DNA of 64,000 nucleotides from Photobacterium indicum (GCF_003026215.1 NZ_PYOC01000002.1:1-64000), one strand, 5' to 3'; shown: positions 44,070 to 52,889, counted from the stretch's first letter. Notes: generated by a model from the letters alone, not told the origin. Program-made: numbers and translations.

Positions 44070-45977
44070 ATGAAGATTGAATCCCTAATAACCAATGAGT
44101 TAATTTGCCTAGATCTTAAAGCTACAAATAAGAAAGATGTACTGGTAGAAATGGCTACCCTTCTTGAGAACACTCAATGCATTTCTGATAAAAATGCATA
44201 TTTATCAGACGTATGGACACGAGAAAATATTAGTAGCACAGGTTTTGAAGATGGCATCGCGATTCCTCATGCAAAGAGTTCAGCCGTTATTAAACCCGCT
44301 GTTGCTGTCGGCATTAGCCGTGCTGGCATAGAGTACGGCGCAGATGATGGTGAACTGTCTAATATATTCTTTATGATCGCATCACCCGATGGTGGCGATA
44401 ATCACCACATTGAAGTATTAGCACAAATTTCTAGTAAATTAATTGAAGATGGATTCACAGATAAACTTCGTGCAGCAAAAACAGCTGAAGAAGCCGTCAC
44501 GTTATTAACGCAAATAACACCACAGAAAAAAGCACGACCAACTATGCAACCAACACAGCCTGAAGTACCGGCCTCCTCTTTTAAAGCATCACTAAGTCGA
44601 ATGAAACAACACTTGTTGTTTGGTACGTCGCACATGATTCCATTCATTGTCGCCGGTGGTGTTTTACTTTCTTTATCAGTGATGATTTCAGGTAAAGGTG
44701 CAGTACCAGAAACAGGTGTACTAAAAGACATCGCTGAAATGGGTATTGCAGGGTTAACCTTATTTACCGCTATTTTAGGCGGCTATATTGCTTATTCTAT
44801 TGCCGACAAACCAGGTTTAGCACCAGGTATGATTGGTTCATGGATTGCCGTTCAACAATACAATACGGGATTCTTAGGGGCCATTGTCGTCGGCTTTATT
44901 GCAGGCTTTGTTGTGCAGCAACTTAAACGTATTAAGCTGCCTGATAGTATGACGTCACTCGGCTCGATATTTATCTACCCACTGATTGGTACATTCATCG
45001 TATGTAGTATCGTAATGTGGGGGATTGGTGAACCCATTGCACACATGATGACATCAATGAATGAATGGCTAGCGGGTATGGCTGGCAGCGGTAAGGTACT
45101 ACTAGGTGCGATTCTTGGTGGTATGACAGCATTTGATATGGGTGGCCCGATTAATAAAGTCGCAACACTGTTTGCGCAAACCCAAGTTGATACACAGCCA
45201 TGGTTAATGGGTGGTGTAGGCATCGCGATTTGTGTTCCACCACTGGGTATGGCACTTGCGACTATTTTATCACCTAAACGCTATAAGAAAGATGAGCGTG
45301 AAGCAGGTAAAGCAGCCGCTATCATGGGTATGATTGGTATTACCGAAGGTGCGATTCCATTTGCTGCAGCGGATCCAATACGTGTTATTCCTGCCATTGT
45401 TGTTGGTGGTATTGTGGGTAACGTAACTGGCTTTATGTTTAATGTGTTGAACCACGCACCTTGGGGTGGCTGGATTGTACTGCCCGTTGTAGACGGTAAA
45501 ATTGGCTACATTGTAGGTACGATTGCAGGTGCTGTTGTTACTGCACTTATCGTTAACTTACTGAAGAAACCTGTTACTGAAGAAGATGAAAACGAAACAA
45601 TGAATTACACGCCTGTTGAATCAATCTCTGAAGAAGGTGTGGCACAAGTACTTGCTATTACATCATGCCCATCAGGTGTTGCGCACACTTTTCTTGCAGC
45701 CAAAAGTTTAGAAAAAGCTGCCAGTAAATTAGGCATTAAAATTAAAGTCGAAACCCAAGGTGCTAACGGTATTGTAAATCGATTAACCGCAAAAGATGTC
45801 GCGAATGCAAAGCTGGTTATCTTTGCGCACGATGTCGCGATTAAAGAGATTCAACGCTTTGATGGCATGCATATTGTCGATACAAAAACCAAAGAAGCGA
45901 TGAATAATGCAGAGCAACTGATTCGAGCTAACCTAGATCAAGCTAAAAGTGATTCAGCAGTAGTGGCAAATGCATAA
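44070..45977 (+). CDS. PTS fructose-family transporter, fused EIIA-EIIC-EIIB
   Basis: A 635-residue phosphotransferase permease. EIIA (about 1-145) has its phosphorylated His67 in AIPHAKSSA. EIIC (about 170-500) has eight or more helices, starting HLLFGTSHMIPFIVAGGVLL, with the substrate-site segment ITEGAIPFAAADP. EIIB (about 525-620) has the phosphocysteine Cys533 in ITSCPSGVAHTFLAA. The order A-C-B differs from the A-B-C of E. coli MngA. The fructose family covers fructose, mannosyl-glycerate and others, so the sugar is not known. No kinase, glycosidase or regulator is adjacent. Followed by a terminator. Confidence 0.9.
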   Translation: MKIESLITNELICLDLKATNKKDVLVEMATLLENTQCISDKNAYLSDVWTRENISSTGFEDGIAIPHAKSSAVIKPAVAVGISRAGIEYGADDGELSNIFFMIASPDGGDNHHIEVLAQISSKLIEDGFTDKLRAAKTAEEAVTLLTQITPQKKARPTMQPTQPEVPASSFKASLSRMKQHLLFGTSHMIPFIVAGGVLLSLSVMISGKGAVPETGVLKDIAEMGIAGLTLFTAILGGYIAYSIADKPGLAPGMIGSWIAVQQYNTGFLGAIVVGFIAGFVVQQLKRIKLPDSMTSLGSIFIYPLIGTFIVCSIVMWGIGEPIAHMMTSMNEWLAGMAGSGKVLLGAILGGMTAFDMGGPINKVATLFAQTQVDTQPWLMGGVGIAICVPPLGMALATILSPKRYKKDEREAGKAAAIMGMIGITEGAIPFAAADPIRVIPAIVVGGIVGNVTGFMFNVLNHAPWGGWIVLPVVDGKIGYIVGTIAGAVVTALIVNLLKKPVTEEDENETMNYTPVESISEEGVAQVLAITSCPSGVAHTFLAAKSLEKAASKLGIKIKVETQGANGIVNRLTAKDVANAKLVIFAHDVAIKEIQRFDGMHIVDTKTKEAMNNAEQLIRANLDQAKSDSAVVANA

Positions 45978-46050
45978 GCCCTGAGGCTAAGGTTGAGAGT
46001 AATATTAAATATCTGTGATTCCTGATAGGAAATAACGTTAGACAATATTC

Positions 46051-46076
46051 AAAGGCAGGTTCCCCCACCTGCCTTT
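46051..46076 (+). terminator. Rho-independent terminator of the PTS gene
   Basis: Perfect 10-bp stem AAAGGCAGGT / ACCTGCCTTT with TCCCCC loop and T-rich tail. Confidence 0.9.
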
Positions 46077-46098
46077 TCTCATGGCTAAGAGGAAAATT

Positions 46099-46548
46099 TT
46101 AACTTGTAGCGTGTGACAATCGAATACCATCACGAATATTTAATCCCAATAAAGTAGCATTCGTCGCCCCTGCAATTAATTCAATAGCCTGTACCGTCCA
46201 ATATACCGAATCAAACTGACCCGCAGCCGACCAATCCGCTAAAAATATCGCAGCAGGTATAAGAATAACTACACCATTAGCGGCAGCAATTTTCATTCTT
46301 TTTTGCTTAACTGCTAATGCCCCCTTAACTTTCGCGCCATACAGTTTGTTAGCACTAATTCCCGTTGCCATCATTGCAAGAACTAAGAACCCAACACTAT
46401 ATAAAATAGTCTGTTTTACCTGCGCAATAGCTACATAATCGCCAGATATATCCACCATAAGACTACTAACAAAGAATAAAACTATCAGTAGAAAGGCGAT
46501 AACCGCTGCCATTTTATGTATGCGTTTAATTATTACCTTACTCATCAT
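46099..46548 (-). CDS. Four-helix membrane protein next to cytochrome c'
   Basis: A 149-residue membrane protein with four hydrophobic segments (about 14-33, 47-66, 88-106, 118-138). Start ATG-ATG preceded by AAGGA. A His at residue 11 (RIHKMAAVIAF) could ligate haem, but a second well-placed His is not evident, so I cannot call it a cytochrome b. It is downstream of cytochrome c' on the same strand (gap 59 bp), and probably co-transcribed, suggesting a redox or envelope partner role. Confidence 0.7.
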   Translation of the reverse strand: MMSKVIIKRIHKMAAVIAFLLIVLFFVSSLMVDISGDYVAIAQVKQTILYSVGFLVLAMMATGISANKLYGAKVKGALAVKQKRMKIAAANGVVILIPAAIFLADWSAAGQFDSVYWTVQAIELIAGATNATLLGLNIRDGIRLSHATS

Positions 46549-46607
46549 ATTTCCTTACTCTTGACCTTAATACTAACTTTTGAGTAAATAAAAATAAGCA
46601 ATCAATG

Positions 46608-47078
46608 TTACCAAACCGAACGATACTGACGATGACATCCTTTACACGTTCCGCTTACTTGCTTTAACCCTCGCTTTGCTAACGCCATATCTTGACGCTC
46701 AGCAGCTTCTAGCATATCGGCATAACCTTGCTCCATCTGCGACATCAAGGTATTAAACTTTGCGGGCTTACTCCATATTGATGATTTAGCGCGGCTACCA
46801 GCATCACTCCCTTTCGGAAATGCACTTTGTAACTCGATTGCAGCTTGATGACTCGTGATAGCTAATGCACTAAATTGGCTCCAATCAATGAGATCGGTAT
46901 TTAAAGTGCTATTCAGCGGCTTCATATTTTGCTCTATCGTTTCAAAATTCTGCTGACGAGCTTCGATTACTTGCGTAGCACTATTGGCTATCGCAGCCAC
47001 ACTGACACTTCCAAGTACCATAGCAAATACCATTTTGATACGTGTCGACAAGCGTTTCGTTGTTGGTTGAGCAGACAT
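46608..47078 (-). CDS. Cytochrome c' / c-556 family protein
   Basis: A 156-residue periplasmic haem protein. Signal peptide at about 15-33 (MVFAMVLGSVSVAAIANSA). The haem motif CKGCHRQYR is at the extreme C terminus, which is the cytochrome c'/c-556 arrangement, with the preceding four-helix bundle (MKPLNSTLNTDLIDWSQFSA, TLMSQMEQGYADMLEAAERQ). Cytochromes c' bind NO and CO and can protect against nitrosative stress. ATG is preceded by GAGG at 8 nt. Divergent from a cytochrome b561 gene across a long palindrome. Confidence 0.88.
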   Translation of the reverse strand: MSAQPTTKRLSTRIKMVFAMVLGSVSVAAIANSATQVIEARQQNFETIEQNMKPLNSTLNTDLIDWSQFSALAITSHQAAIELQSAFPKGSDAGSRAKSSIWSKPAKFNTLMSQMEQGYADMLEAAERQDMALAKRGLKQVSGTCKGCHRQYRSVW

Positions 47079-47150
47079 ATTTTCATCCTCTTTTGGTTAA
47101 CAATCGATAAATGCATATAGGAACTATTCGTTAATTCCCTAAACTCGGCA

Positions 47151-47200
47151 TTAATTTACACTGCAACCATTGCGCACGCAACAGTTGCAGCGTAAATTAA
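47151..47200. promoter_or_regulatory. 50-bp imperfect palindrome between divergent cytochrome genes
   Basis: TTAATTTAC, CTGCAAC and TTGCG are mirrored by CGCAA, GTTGCAG and GTAAATTAA; 21 of 25 base pairs match about a centre at 47175/47176. It lies 73 bp upstream of the cytochrome c' start and 28 bp upstream of the cytochrome b561 start, so it is either an operator for both promoters or a hairpin in the b561 leader. Confidence 0.7.
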
Positions 47201-47227
47201 CGAGAAATTCATTAACGGAACACTTTT

Positions 47228-47890
47228 ATGAAAGTATGGGATTTACCAACACGCTTATACCATTGGCTTCAGGCGCTACTATGCTTAGGGTTATTAACTT
47301 CAGGCTTTAGTGGAAATGGACCACATGAAGTCATAGGTATAGCGTTGCTTATATTAGTCTTATGGCGTCTATGTTGGGGAGTTATCGGTAGCGACACAAG
47401 CCGATTCAGCCACTTCTTACGCTCACCACTTATCGTGTGGCATTACTTAACGGGAAAAATTAAGCATACGATCGGTCACAACCCCGCTGGCGGCTGGATG
47501 GTTATCACCCTACTAACCTGCCTATTAATTCAAAGCCTAACGGGTTTTATTTTGATGGGTGTCTTCGATATATGGATAAATGAGTCGTCTTTCTTAGCTG
47601 GTAGTGACTTGATAGGGATTGTTCATGCATTAACGGCTCGTTTACTGATTGCTCTAATAGGCTTACATTTGCTAGCAATCATTTCTTATAAACTAAAACA
47701 TGTCCCTTTAGTCAAAGCCATGTTTACAGGAAAGCAATCAACCAGCACAGATCTTAGCAAGACAACCAATTCAGCCCAAGTAACAAGTTCACATATGGTT
47801 GCATTTAAACAAAATCGGCTAGCCTTCTACTGCTTTTTAATCTGTGTAGGCATAGTGTATTCGTTGCTAAAAATGACGGGGATCGTGTAA
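47228..47890 (+). CDS. Cytochrome b561-family membrane protein
   Basis: A 220-residue protein of the bacterial cytochrome b561 / Ni-Fe-hydrogenase b-subunit type. It begins MKVWDLPTRLYHWLQALLCL, where the early His (residue 12) is a haem ligand, and has four core helices plus a fifth near the C terminus (about 195-215). Other candidate haem His are in GPHEVIGIAL, IGIVHALTARLL and LIGLHLLAIISY. Such proteins pass electrons between quinol and periplasmic c-type cytochromes, here plausibly the divergent cytochrome c'. GGAA lies 8 nt before ATG. Confidence 0.87.
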   Translation: MKVWDLPTRLYHWLQALLCLGLLTSGFSGNGPHEVIGIALLILVLWRLCWGVIGSDTSRFSHFLRSPLIVWHYLTGKIKHTIGHNPAGGWMVITLLTCLLIQSLTGFILMGVFDIWINESSFLAGSDLIGIVHALTARLLIALIGLHLLAIISYKLKHVPLVKAMFTGKQSTSTDLSKTTNSAQVTSSHMVAFKQNRLAFYCFLICVGIVYSLLKMTGIV

Positions 47891-47982
47891 TAACACATAG
47901 CATTTAATATGGCTTATCATCCACTTATTCCTTATAGTACGGGTAGTGATTTCACCTATAACTCAGAAGATAGAACATAATA

Positions 47983-48417
47983 ATGAGTACATCATTCGAC
48001 CGTCAATCAAGCCTTGGTTGGCTTATTAATGTCGTTGCCAATAAACTAAAAAATGATTTTGATACTGAACTCAAAAAACATGGTTTAACCATCGCGCTGT
48101 GGCCGACTCTTATGTGTTTATGGGAAGAAGAAGGCGTAACTCAGCGAGAAATCGCTATCAAATCTAAAGTTGAAAGTTCGACAACGACACGCACTATCGA
48201 CAAGCTTGAGCGACTTCACCTCGTCGAACGCCGCGATGATCCACAAAGCCGCCGTTCATTTCGTATTTATCTCACAGATGAAGGGCGTGCTTTACAAAGT
48301 ACACTAATCCACATACCTGTTGATATAAATGAATCGATGCTGTCCTCTCTCGATAGTGAAGAGCAAGAACAAATGCTCGGCCTACTAAAAAAGTTAGTTC
48401 GCAATATTGATGTTTAA
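47983..48417 (+). CDS. MarR-family transcriptional regulator
   Basis: A 144-residue MarR protein: dimerisation helices at both ends and the winged helix VTQREIAIKSKVESSTTTRT with the wing VERRDDPQSRRSFRIYLTDE. Length is typical. It follows the cytochrome b561 gene by about 90 bp on the same strand and could be co-transcribed or regulate that cluster; the ligand is unknown. Alternatively it controls a distant transporter, as is common in the family. Confidence 0.9.
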   Translation: MSTSFDRQSSLGWLINVVANKLKNDFDTELKKHGLTIALWPTLMCLWEEEGVTQREIAIKSKVESSTTTRTIDKLERLHLVERRDDPQSRRSFRIYLTDEGRALQSTLIHIPVDINESMLSSLDSEEQEQMLGLLKKLVRNIDV

Positions 48418-48562
48418 TGGGGAGAAGATATTCTTAAGTCTCTGATTTGAAATTATGCTGTTTGTTTTTCAACCACCTAAATAGCCTGAATATTTTATTG
48501 CTTTAAACAGCCTCACCGCTACTTTATTATGCCTACTCTGAAAACCCAAGGACAAACACTCG

Positions 48563-48928
48563 ATGAAACAAATTAACATTGCACCTAACTCACAAATTGC
48601 AGTAATTTTCAAAGGCTGGGCGGCTGATTGGGCTAAAGATGTTCAATCAGATAAAAAGGATATGGCGAAGAAATTTCACACTGTTTACAACATTGCAGGT
48701 GAGCTGTTTACTAAAGGTGGCGAAGTAGAAGTTTCATTTGTTTCTGCGCTATTTAACGACTGTAAGAAAAAAGCAGATATGGCTGAAGCCATGAATCAAA
48801 AAGTAGTCGCTAGCCTTCAAGGTGATGATGAGCGCGCTCAAAAGATCATCGCCAAAGTCAATGCAGCAGCACAAGATGCCGCCTTTGTTGTAAACCACCT
48901 TGGTCAGATATTACTTCAATCAGCTTAA
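48563..48928 (+). CDS. Hypothetical cytoplasmic protein
   Basis: A 121-residue soluble protein, no recognised family. It is mainly helical (AKKFHTVYNIAGELFTKGGE, KKADMAEAMNQKVVASLQGD, QDAAFVVNHLGQILL). Lys- and Ala-rich, no signal, no metal motif. AAGGA lies about 12 nt upstream. It is followed by an 11-bp stem-loop, supporting a separate transcript. Confidence 0.6.
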   Translation: MKQINIAPNSQIAVIFKGWAADWAKDVQSDKKDMAKKFHTVYNIAGELFTKGGEVEVSFVSALFNDCKKKADMAEAMNQKVVASLQGDDERAQKIIAKVNAAAQDAAFVVNHLGQILLQSA

Positions 48929-48975
48929 CGGTACTGCTATTAGATTGCGCTAGTAAAGTGCCACAAAAGCCAAGT

Positions 48976-49021
48976 ACAGCGGTAGTTATTATATCCCCCT
49001 TCAAACACGCACTACCGCTGT
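48976..49021 (+). terminator. Stem-loop after the 121-residue gene
   Basis: ACAGCGGTAGT (48976-48986) is exactly complementary to ACTACCGCTGT (49011-49021). Loop 24 nt, no clear T-run, so terminator activity is uncertain. Confidence 0.5.
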
Positions 49022-49072
49022 TACTCCTACTGTATTCCCTTTTCTTTGCTTGCTATCACTAGAATATACACG

Positions 49073-49086
49073 GTAACTTGGGTATA
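49073..49086. repeat. Dispersed repeat, short fragment
   Basis: GTAACTTGGGTATA is the reverse of TATACCCAAGTTAC, the 5' end of the repeat family; upstream of the deformylase gene. Confidence 0.35.
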
Positions 49087-49112
49087 GACTTGTTTATAAA
49101 TAGGATAAGAGC

Positions 49113-49643
49113 ATGCTGGCATCTCTCGAAATCATTCAACTCGGCAATCCACTTTTACGCGTTCCAGCCGAAGCCTTATCAACCACACAAATTAACGTTA
49201 CATTACCTCTGCTTGCATCACTTGAACAGATTATGCTTTCGCACCAAGGCGTTGGTATTGCTGCACCACAAGTTGGTGAGTCACTTCGTGTTTTTATTGT
49301 CGCTTCTCGCCCTAACGATCGTTATCCACATGCACCACTGATGGAGCCAACCATCATGATAAACCCTGAACTATTATGGCACAGTGATTTAATGGAAAAA
49401 GACTGGGAAGGTTGTTTAAGTATTCCGGGTATTAGGGCAAAGGTAAATCGTTACACACACATCCGAGTTAGTTATCTCAATGTCTTAGGTGATGTCATTG
49501 AAACTGAATTCACTGGTTTTATTGCGAGAATATTCCAACACGAGCTCGATCATTTAAATGGTATTGTCTTTCTTGATCGAGCAGACAAACTCGATGTTGC
49601 AACAGAGACTGAATATAGGAAACTGATAGGGTTAAATGAATAA
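49113..49643 (+). CDS. def: Peptide deformylase
   Basis: A 176-residue metallo-hydrolase that removes the formyl group from N-terminal Met of new proteins. All three motifs are present: GVGIAAPQVG (I), EGCLSIPG (II, with metal-ligand Cys) and QHELDHLNG (III, HEXXH). AGGA lies 7 nt before ATG. It is not next to fmt, as the housekeeping def usually is in this group, so it is likely a second copy. C-terminal end ETEYRKLIGLNE is typical. Monocistronic. Confidence 0.93.
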   Translation: MLASLEIIQLGNPLLRVPAEALSTTQINVTLPLLASLEQIMLSHQGVGIAAPQVGESLRVFIVASRPNDRYPHAPLMEPTIMINPELLWHSDLMEKDWEGCLSIPGIRAKVNRYTHIRVSYLNVLGDVIETEFTGFIARIFQHELDHLNGIVFLDRADKLDVATETEYRKLIGLNE

Positions 49644-49855
49644 GATTTAGTATTTTTCTGTAACATATAACACGAGTTATTGTGTTCTTTATCAGTTTTT
49701 GTGAAATGCATTACAAGACACACAATCGGAACTATAACTATAACCCCATGATTTAAAAGATGTGTTATTGCTAATGGGATCACAGTAGATTTAATTATTC
49801 TCGATATAGTGATGTGAGTATTTATTTGTGATTTCGCTTTAAAAAGGAAAATAAC

Positions 49856-50788
49856 ATGTCTCGCCCTATCATTATCGATTGTGATCCTGGTCATGACGAT
49901 GCGATCGCACTTATTCTTGCTTGCGCTAGCCCAGAGCTCGATATAAAAGCAGTTACTACCAGTGCTGGTAATCAAACCCCCGAAAAAACCCTGCATAATG
50001 CATTACGTATTCTCACGTTAGTTGGCAGAACAGACATTCCCGTCGCAGGTGGTGCTCTACAGCCCCTTTCTCGTGAATTGATTATTGCTGATAATGTACA
50101 CGGTGAAACTGGATTAGACGGACCAGTGTTACCCGAACCTACGTTTGAACCACAGCCCTGCCACGCAGTTGAACTAATGGCTAAAGTACTGACAGAATCA
50201 ACAGAGCCAGTCACGCTTGTACCTACCGGGCCTCTTACTAACATAGCCTTGTTACTGGCAACCCACCGTGAGCTGCACAGTAAGATTGATAGTATTGTGT
50301 TAATGGGGGGCGCAGCTGAAGTTGGTAATTGGACTCCTGCTGCTGAATTTAATATTTACGTTGATCCCGAAGCGGCTGATATTGTTTTTAAATCAGGTAT
50401 TCCTATCACTATGTGTGGGCTAGATGTTACCCATAGAGCACAAATCATGGATGAGGATATCGAAAAAATTCGCGAGATAAACAATCCAGTAGCCCAAGTA
50501 ACCGCTGAATTGCTTGATTTCTTTATGATTTATCACCGTGACCCAAAATGGGGATTCGAAGGAGCACCTTTGCACGATCCTTGCACCATTGCTTGGTTAT
50601 TAAAACCAACGCTGTTCGCATCGATCAATTGCTGGGTAGGTGTTGAAACACAAGGGAGCCATACATTGGGGATGACAGTTGTCGATCGCTACCAGCTAAC
50701 CGATAACCCAATAAATACGACTGTATTGTTTGATGTGAATCGTCGGGGCTTTGTTGACTTATTAGTAGAACGCCTTGCTAACTACTGA
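49856..50788 (+). CDS. rihA: Ribonucleoside hydrolase RihA type
   Basis: A 310-residue nucleoside hydrolase that cleaves the N-glycosidic bond of pyrimidine ribonucleosides (uridine, cytidine). The Ca2+-binding motif DCDPGHDDA occupies residues 8-16, with the active-site His/Asp in [14 protein letters not shown] near 240. It matches E. coli RihA closely throughout ([18 protein letters not shown] and [15 protein letters not shown]). AAGGA lies 7 nt before ATG. Alone, with a hairpin after it; no nucleoside transporter adjacent. Confidence 0.95.
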   Translation: MSRPIIIDCDPGHDDAIALILACASPELDIKAVTTSAGNQTPEKTLHNALRILTLVGRTDIPVAGGALQPLSRELIIADNVHGETGLDGPVLPEPTFEPQPCHAVELMAKVLTESTEPVTLVPTGPLTNIALLLATHRELHSKIDSIVLMGGAAEVGNWTPAAEFNIYVDPEAADIVFKSGIPITMCGLDVTHRAQIMDEDIEKIREINNPVAQVTAELLDFFMIYHRDPKWGFEGAPLHDPCTIAWLLKPTLFASINCWVGVETQGSHTLGMTVVDRYQLTDNPINTTVLFDVNRRGFVDLLVERLANY

Positions 50789-50790
50789 TT

Positions 50791-50810
50791 ATCTTAAGGT
50801 AGCTTGGAGG
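50791..50810. repeat. Dispersed repeat, reverse copy
   Basis: ATCTTAAGGTAGCTTGGAGG is the reverse of a CCAAGCTACCTTAAGAT unit of the repeat family; starts two bases after the rihA stop. Confidence 0.5.
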
Positions 50811-50826
50811 TAATTATCAGAGAAGA

Positions 50827-50874
50827 AAAAGATCTCTGCTGGATCATTTATACAAAAGAGCAGGGAGCTTTTCT
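50827..50874 (+). terminator. Probable terminator of rihA
   Basis: AAAAAGATCTCTGCT pairs with AGCAGGGAGCTTTT with a few mismatches, followed by CTTTC. Confidence 0.6.
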
Positions 50875-50902
50875 TTCAGAAATATATAGGGAACGTAGCA
50901 AG

Positions 50903-51505
50903 TTAATACGCAACGCTTAAATTATTGTCTTTAAAGCCTGCTATATCTTGCATCGTTTCTGAACCACAGTCACAAGCATTGTTGTTCAAATAACCTGTAG
51001 GTTTAACTTCGTGACAGCTTGCGCAGTAACTAAAATATTCATCAGAGCCTAACGATACTATCAAAGCATTGATTGCCTCTAATATCTCATGTTCTTGAAA
51101 GCGCCCTATCGTTTTCCAACGGTAAACAGGTTTTGACAAATGGGTTCCCACAACAGAACAAATACGTATATCAATTGTATTGAAGCGATCACCAATAAAC
51201 GGCTTATCCTCTTTCGGCATTTCCTGACCGTTGAAGAAATCAATATCTGTTGCTGAGCCCATGCGGGCATATGGATAATCGCAGTGGAAACATTCTAAAG
51301 ACAAGTATTGATCTCTTTCAACCGTTTGTTCTATTAGCTGACTTTCAATATAAACCAATACGCCCTGTCTTAGGTTTTCATCTAAACACACATAGCCTTG
51401 GCTCAATACATCTAACGTCTGCTTCAATTGGTTGCGAGATATTTCCACACTTGTTCCTATTTTGTTATGCCCATCCTTGATTAAATCATGTGTTATTTCA
51501 TCCAT
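50903..51505 (-). CDS. Unknown protein with two Cys-rich zinc motifs
   Basis: About 200 residues from ATG 51505; a TTG at 51556 would add 17. No family recognised. A first Cys pair CFHC lies in LECFHCDYPYARMG near residue 85, and a second zinc-ribbon-like set CASC plus CDCG lies near the C terminus (YCASCHEVKPTGYLNNNACD). Between them is a stretch with DIDFFNGQEMPKEDKPF. The N terminus is helical. Possible nucleic-acid-binding protein. Divergent from a BrxR-type repressor gene, 430 bp apart, so one could regulate the other. Confidence 0.65.
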   Translation of the reverse strand: MDEITHDLIKDGHNKIGTSVEISRNQLKQTLDVLSQGYVCLDENLRQGVLVYIESQLIEQTVERDQYLSLECFHCDYPYARMGSATDIDFFNGQEMPKEDKPFIGDRFNTIDIRICSVVGTHLSKPVYRWKTIGRFQEHEILEAINALIVSLGSDEYFSYCASCHEVKPTGYLNNNACDCGSETMQDIAGFKDNNLSVAY

Positions 51506-51934
51506 TAAATAATCATTCACCAGCGTAAAGTAACACTTTATAAGTTGACCTTTCAAGTCGATATATTGACAGCTTTGAATTTATTAATTATATCATATTC
51601 TTAATATAAGCCAGCCAATAACCATATAATAACTAGGTATATTAGCAATTCTATATTTCATACAAATTTCAAACTTTTAATTAGCATTTGTAGCGTACAT
51701 ATAATCAACAATATGAAAAATCAATAGTTTAATGTTTTACTTGAATATTGATTACCCTTAAAACAAAAATCAAACTATTGGCAATGAATAATAACAAAGT
51801 CAGATGTTAATCCCTAAAGAAGAGAACAGTACTAATGACTTTTTTGAAGATCATCGTGATTTTATTTTTCCAGTATTGCATCTACTGATTTTAGGTATAT
51901 AGTGTCGATTAACAAAACCACTGGATAAATAACC
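51506..51934. other. AT-rich divergent region with inverted repeat
   Basis: About 430 bp. CAATAGTTT (51722-51730) is mirrored by AAACTATTG (51772-51780); no gene or terminator seen. Confidence 0.5.
51722..51780. promoter_or_regulatory. Widely spaced inverted repeat, possible operator
   Basis: Perfect 9-bp arms CAATAGTTT / AAACTATTG separated by 41 bp, 155 bp upstream of the WYL repressor gene. Could be an autoregulatory site for the WYL dimer; inference. Confidence 0.35.
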
Positions 51935-52846
51935 ATGACTTTTCAACTTCACGAACAGCCGCAAGACATTATTCAAAAGCTAAACACCATTGGTTCAGCT
52001 CAACGAGAACGTTTGGCGTTTATTGATTTTGCACTGTATTTTCTTGGTGAAGTCACACGTAAAGATTTGATAGATAGGTTTGCAGTGGGCCACGCAGCAA
52101 CAACGCGTGATTTAGCCTTATATAAAGAAATTTTGCCAGATAATTTAAAATTAGATATGCGATCGAAGAAATACTATAAACAAGATGCCTTCTCGCCAAT
52201 GTTTACACTTGATCTAGAAAAAACGCTAGCAACAGTGTCTCTAGGTTATGGTGATGGATTTTCTGGTCATCAAGCATTTCCAATCTGCTGTGAGTCACCT
52301 CAATTACTCACCCTACCAAAAACACCAATTATGGCTGCGTTATGTGAAGGGATTTATAGAAACAAATTAATTGAAGTAGAATACATTTCAACTTCCAGTG
52401 GTAAATCGTGCCGTGTTATCGCGCCACACAGTCTTGTTGATTCAGGAAACCGCTGGCATGTGCGTTCGTTTGATCGCAAAAATGGTCGCTTTATGGACGT
52501 GGTATGTAATCGTGTTGTCAGTGCAAATATACTGATTGATGAACCACATAACCACGAGCTTATTGCTGAAGATCGCCAGTGGCAGAAATTTATTGACCTA
52601 GAATTAATCCCCCACCCTGAGCAAAAAAATCCTGAAGCTATTGAACTAGATTATGAAATGGTGGATGGAAAAAGAGTAATTGAAACACGCGCAGCTTTAG
52701 CGGGTTATTTACTTCGTAAATGGGAAGTAGATTGCAGTAAAAATAGAAATTTGCATAAAACCGTAGGATACCAGCTAGCATTGGGAAATCATCAAGCCTT
52801 ATACCAAGTCAATAGCGCAACATTAGCTCCAGGGTATACTGCCTAA
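51935..52846 (+). CDS. WYL-domain repressor of the BrxR/CapW type
   Basis: A 303-residue regulator. Residues 22-70 form a winged helix typical of BrxR/CapW proteins (RLAFIDFALYFLGEVTRKDL, RFAVGHAATTRDLALYKEI). The WYL-like ligand domain covers about 140-210 (GIYRNKLIEVEYISTSSGKS, RVIAPHSLVDSGNRWHVRSF), and a C-terminal dimerisation extension follows. Members repress BREX, CBASS and other phage-defence operons and are thought to sense nucleic-acid ligands through the WYL domain. No defence effector genes are next to it in this window, so it is an orphan. GGAT lies 8 nt before ATG; terminator follows. Confidence 0.87.
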   Translation: MTFQLHEQPQDIIQKLNTIGSAQRERLAFIDFALYFLGEVTRKDLIDRFAVGHAATTRDLALYKEILPDNLKLDMRSKKYYKQDAFSPMFTLDLEKTLATVSLGYGDGFSGHQAFPICCESPQLLTLPKTPIMAALCEGIYRNKLIEVEYISTSSGKSCRVIAPHSLVDSGNRWHVRSFDRKNGRFMDVVCNRVVSANILIDEPHNHELIAEDRQWQKFIDLELIPHPEQKNPEAIELDYEMVDGKRVIETRAALAGYLLRKWEVDCSKNRNLHKTVGYQLALGNHQALYQVNSATLAPGYTA

Positions 52847-52852
52847 ATAAAG

Positions 52853-52877
52853 AAGCCGCAAATAAATGCGGCTTTTT
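52853..52877. terminator. Bidirectional terminator between convergent genes
   Basis: Perfect stem AAGCCGCA / TGCGGCTT with AATAAA loop and T-run. Confidence 0.92.
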
Positions 52878-52889
52878 ATAACATTCAAG

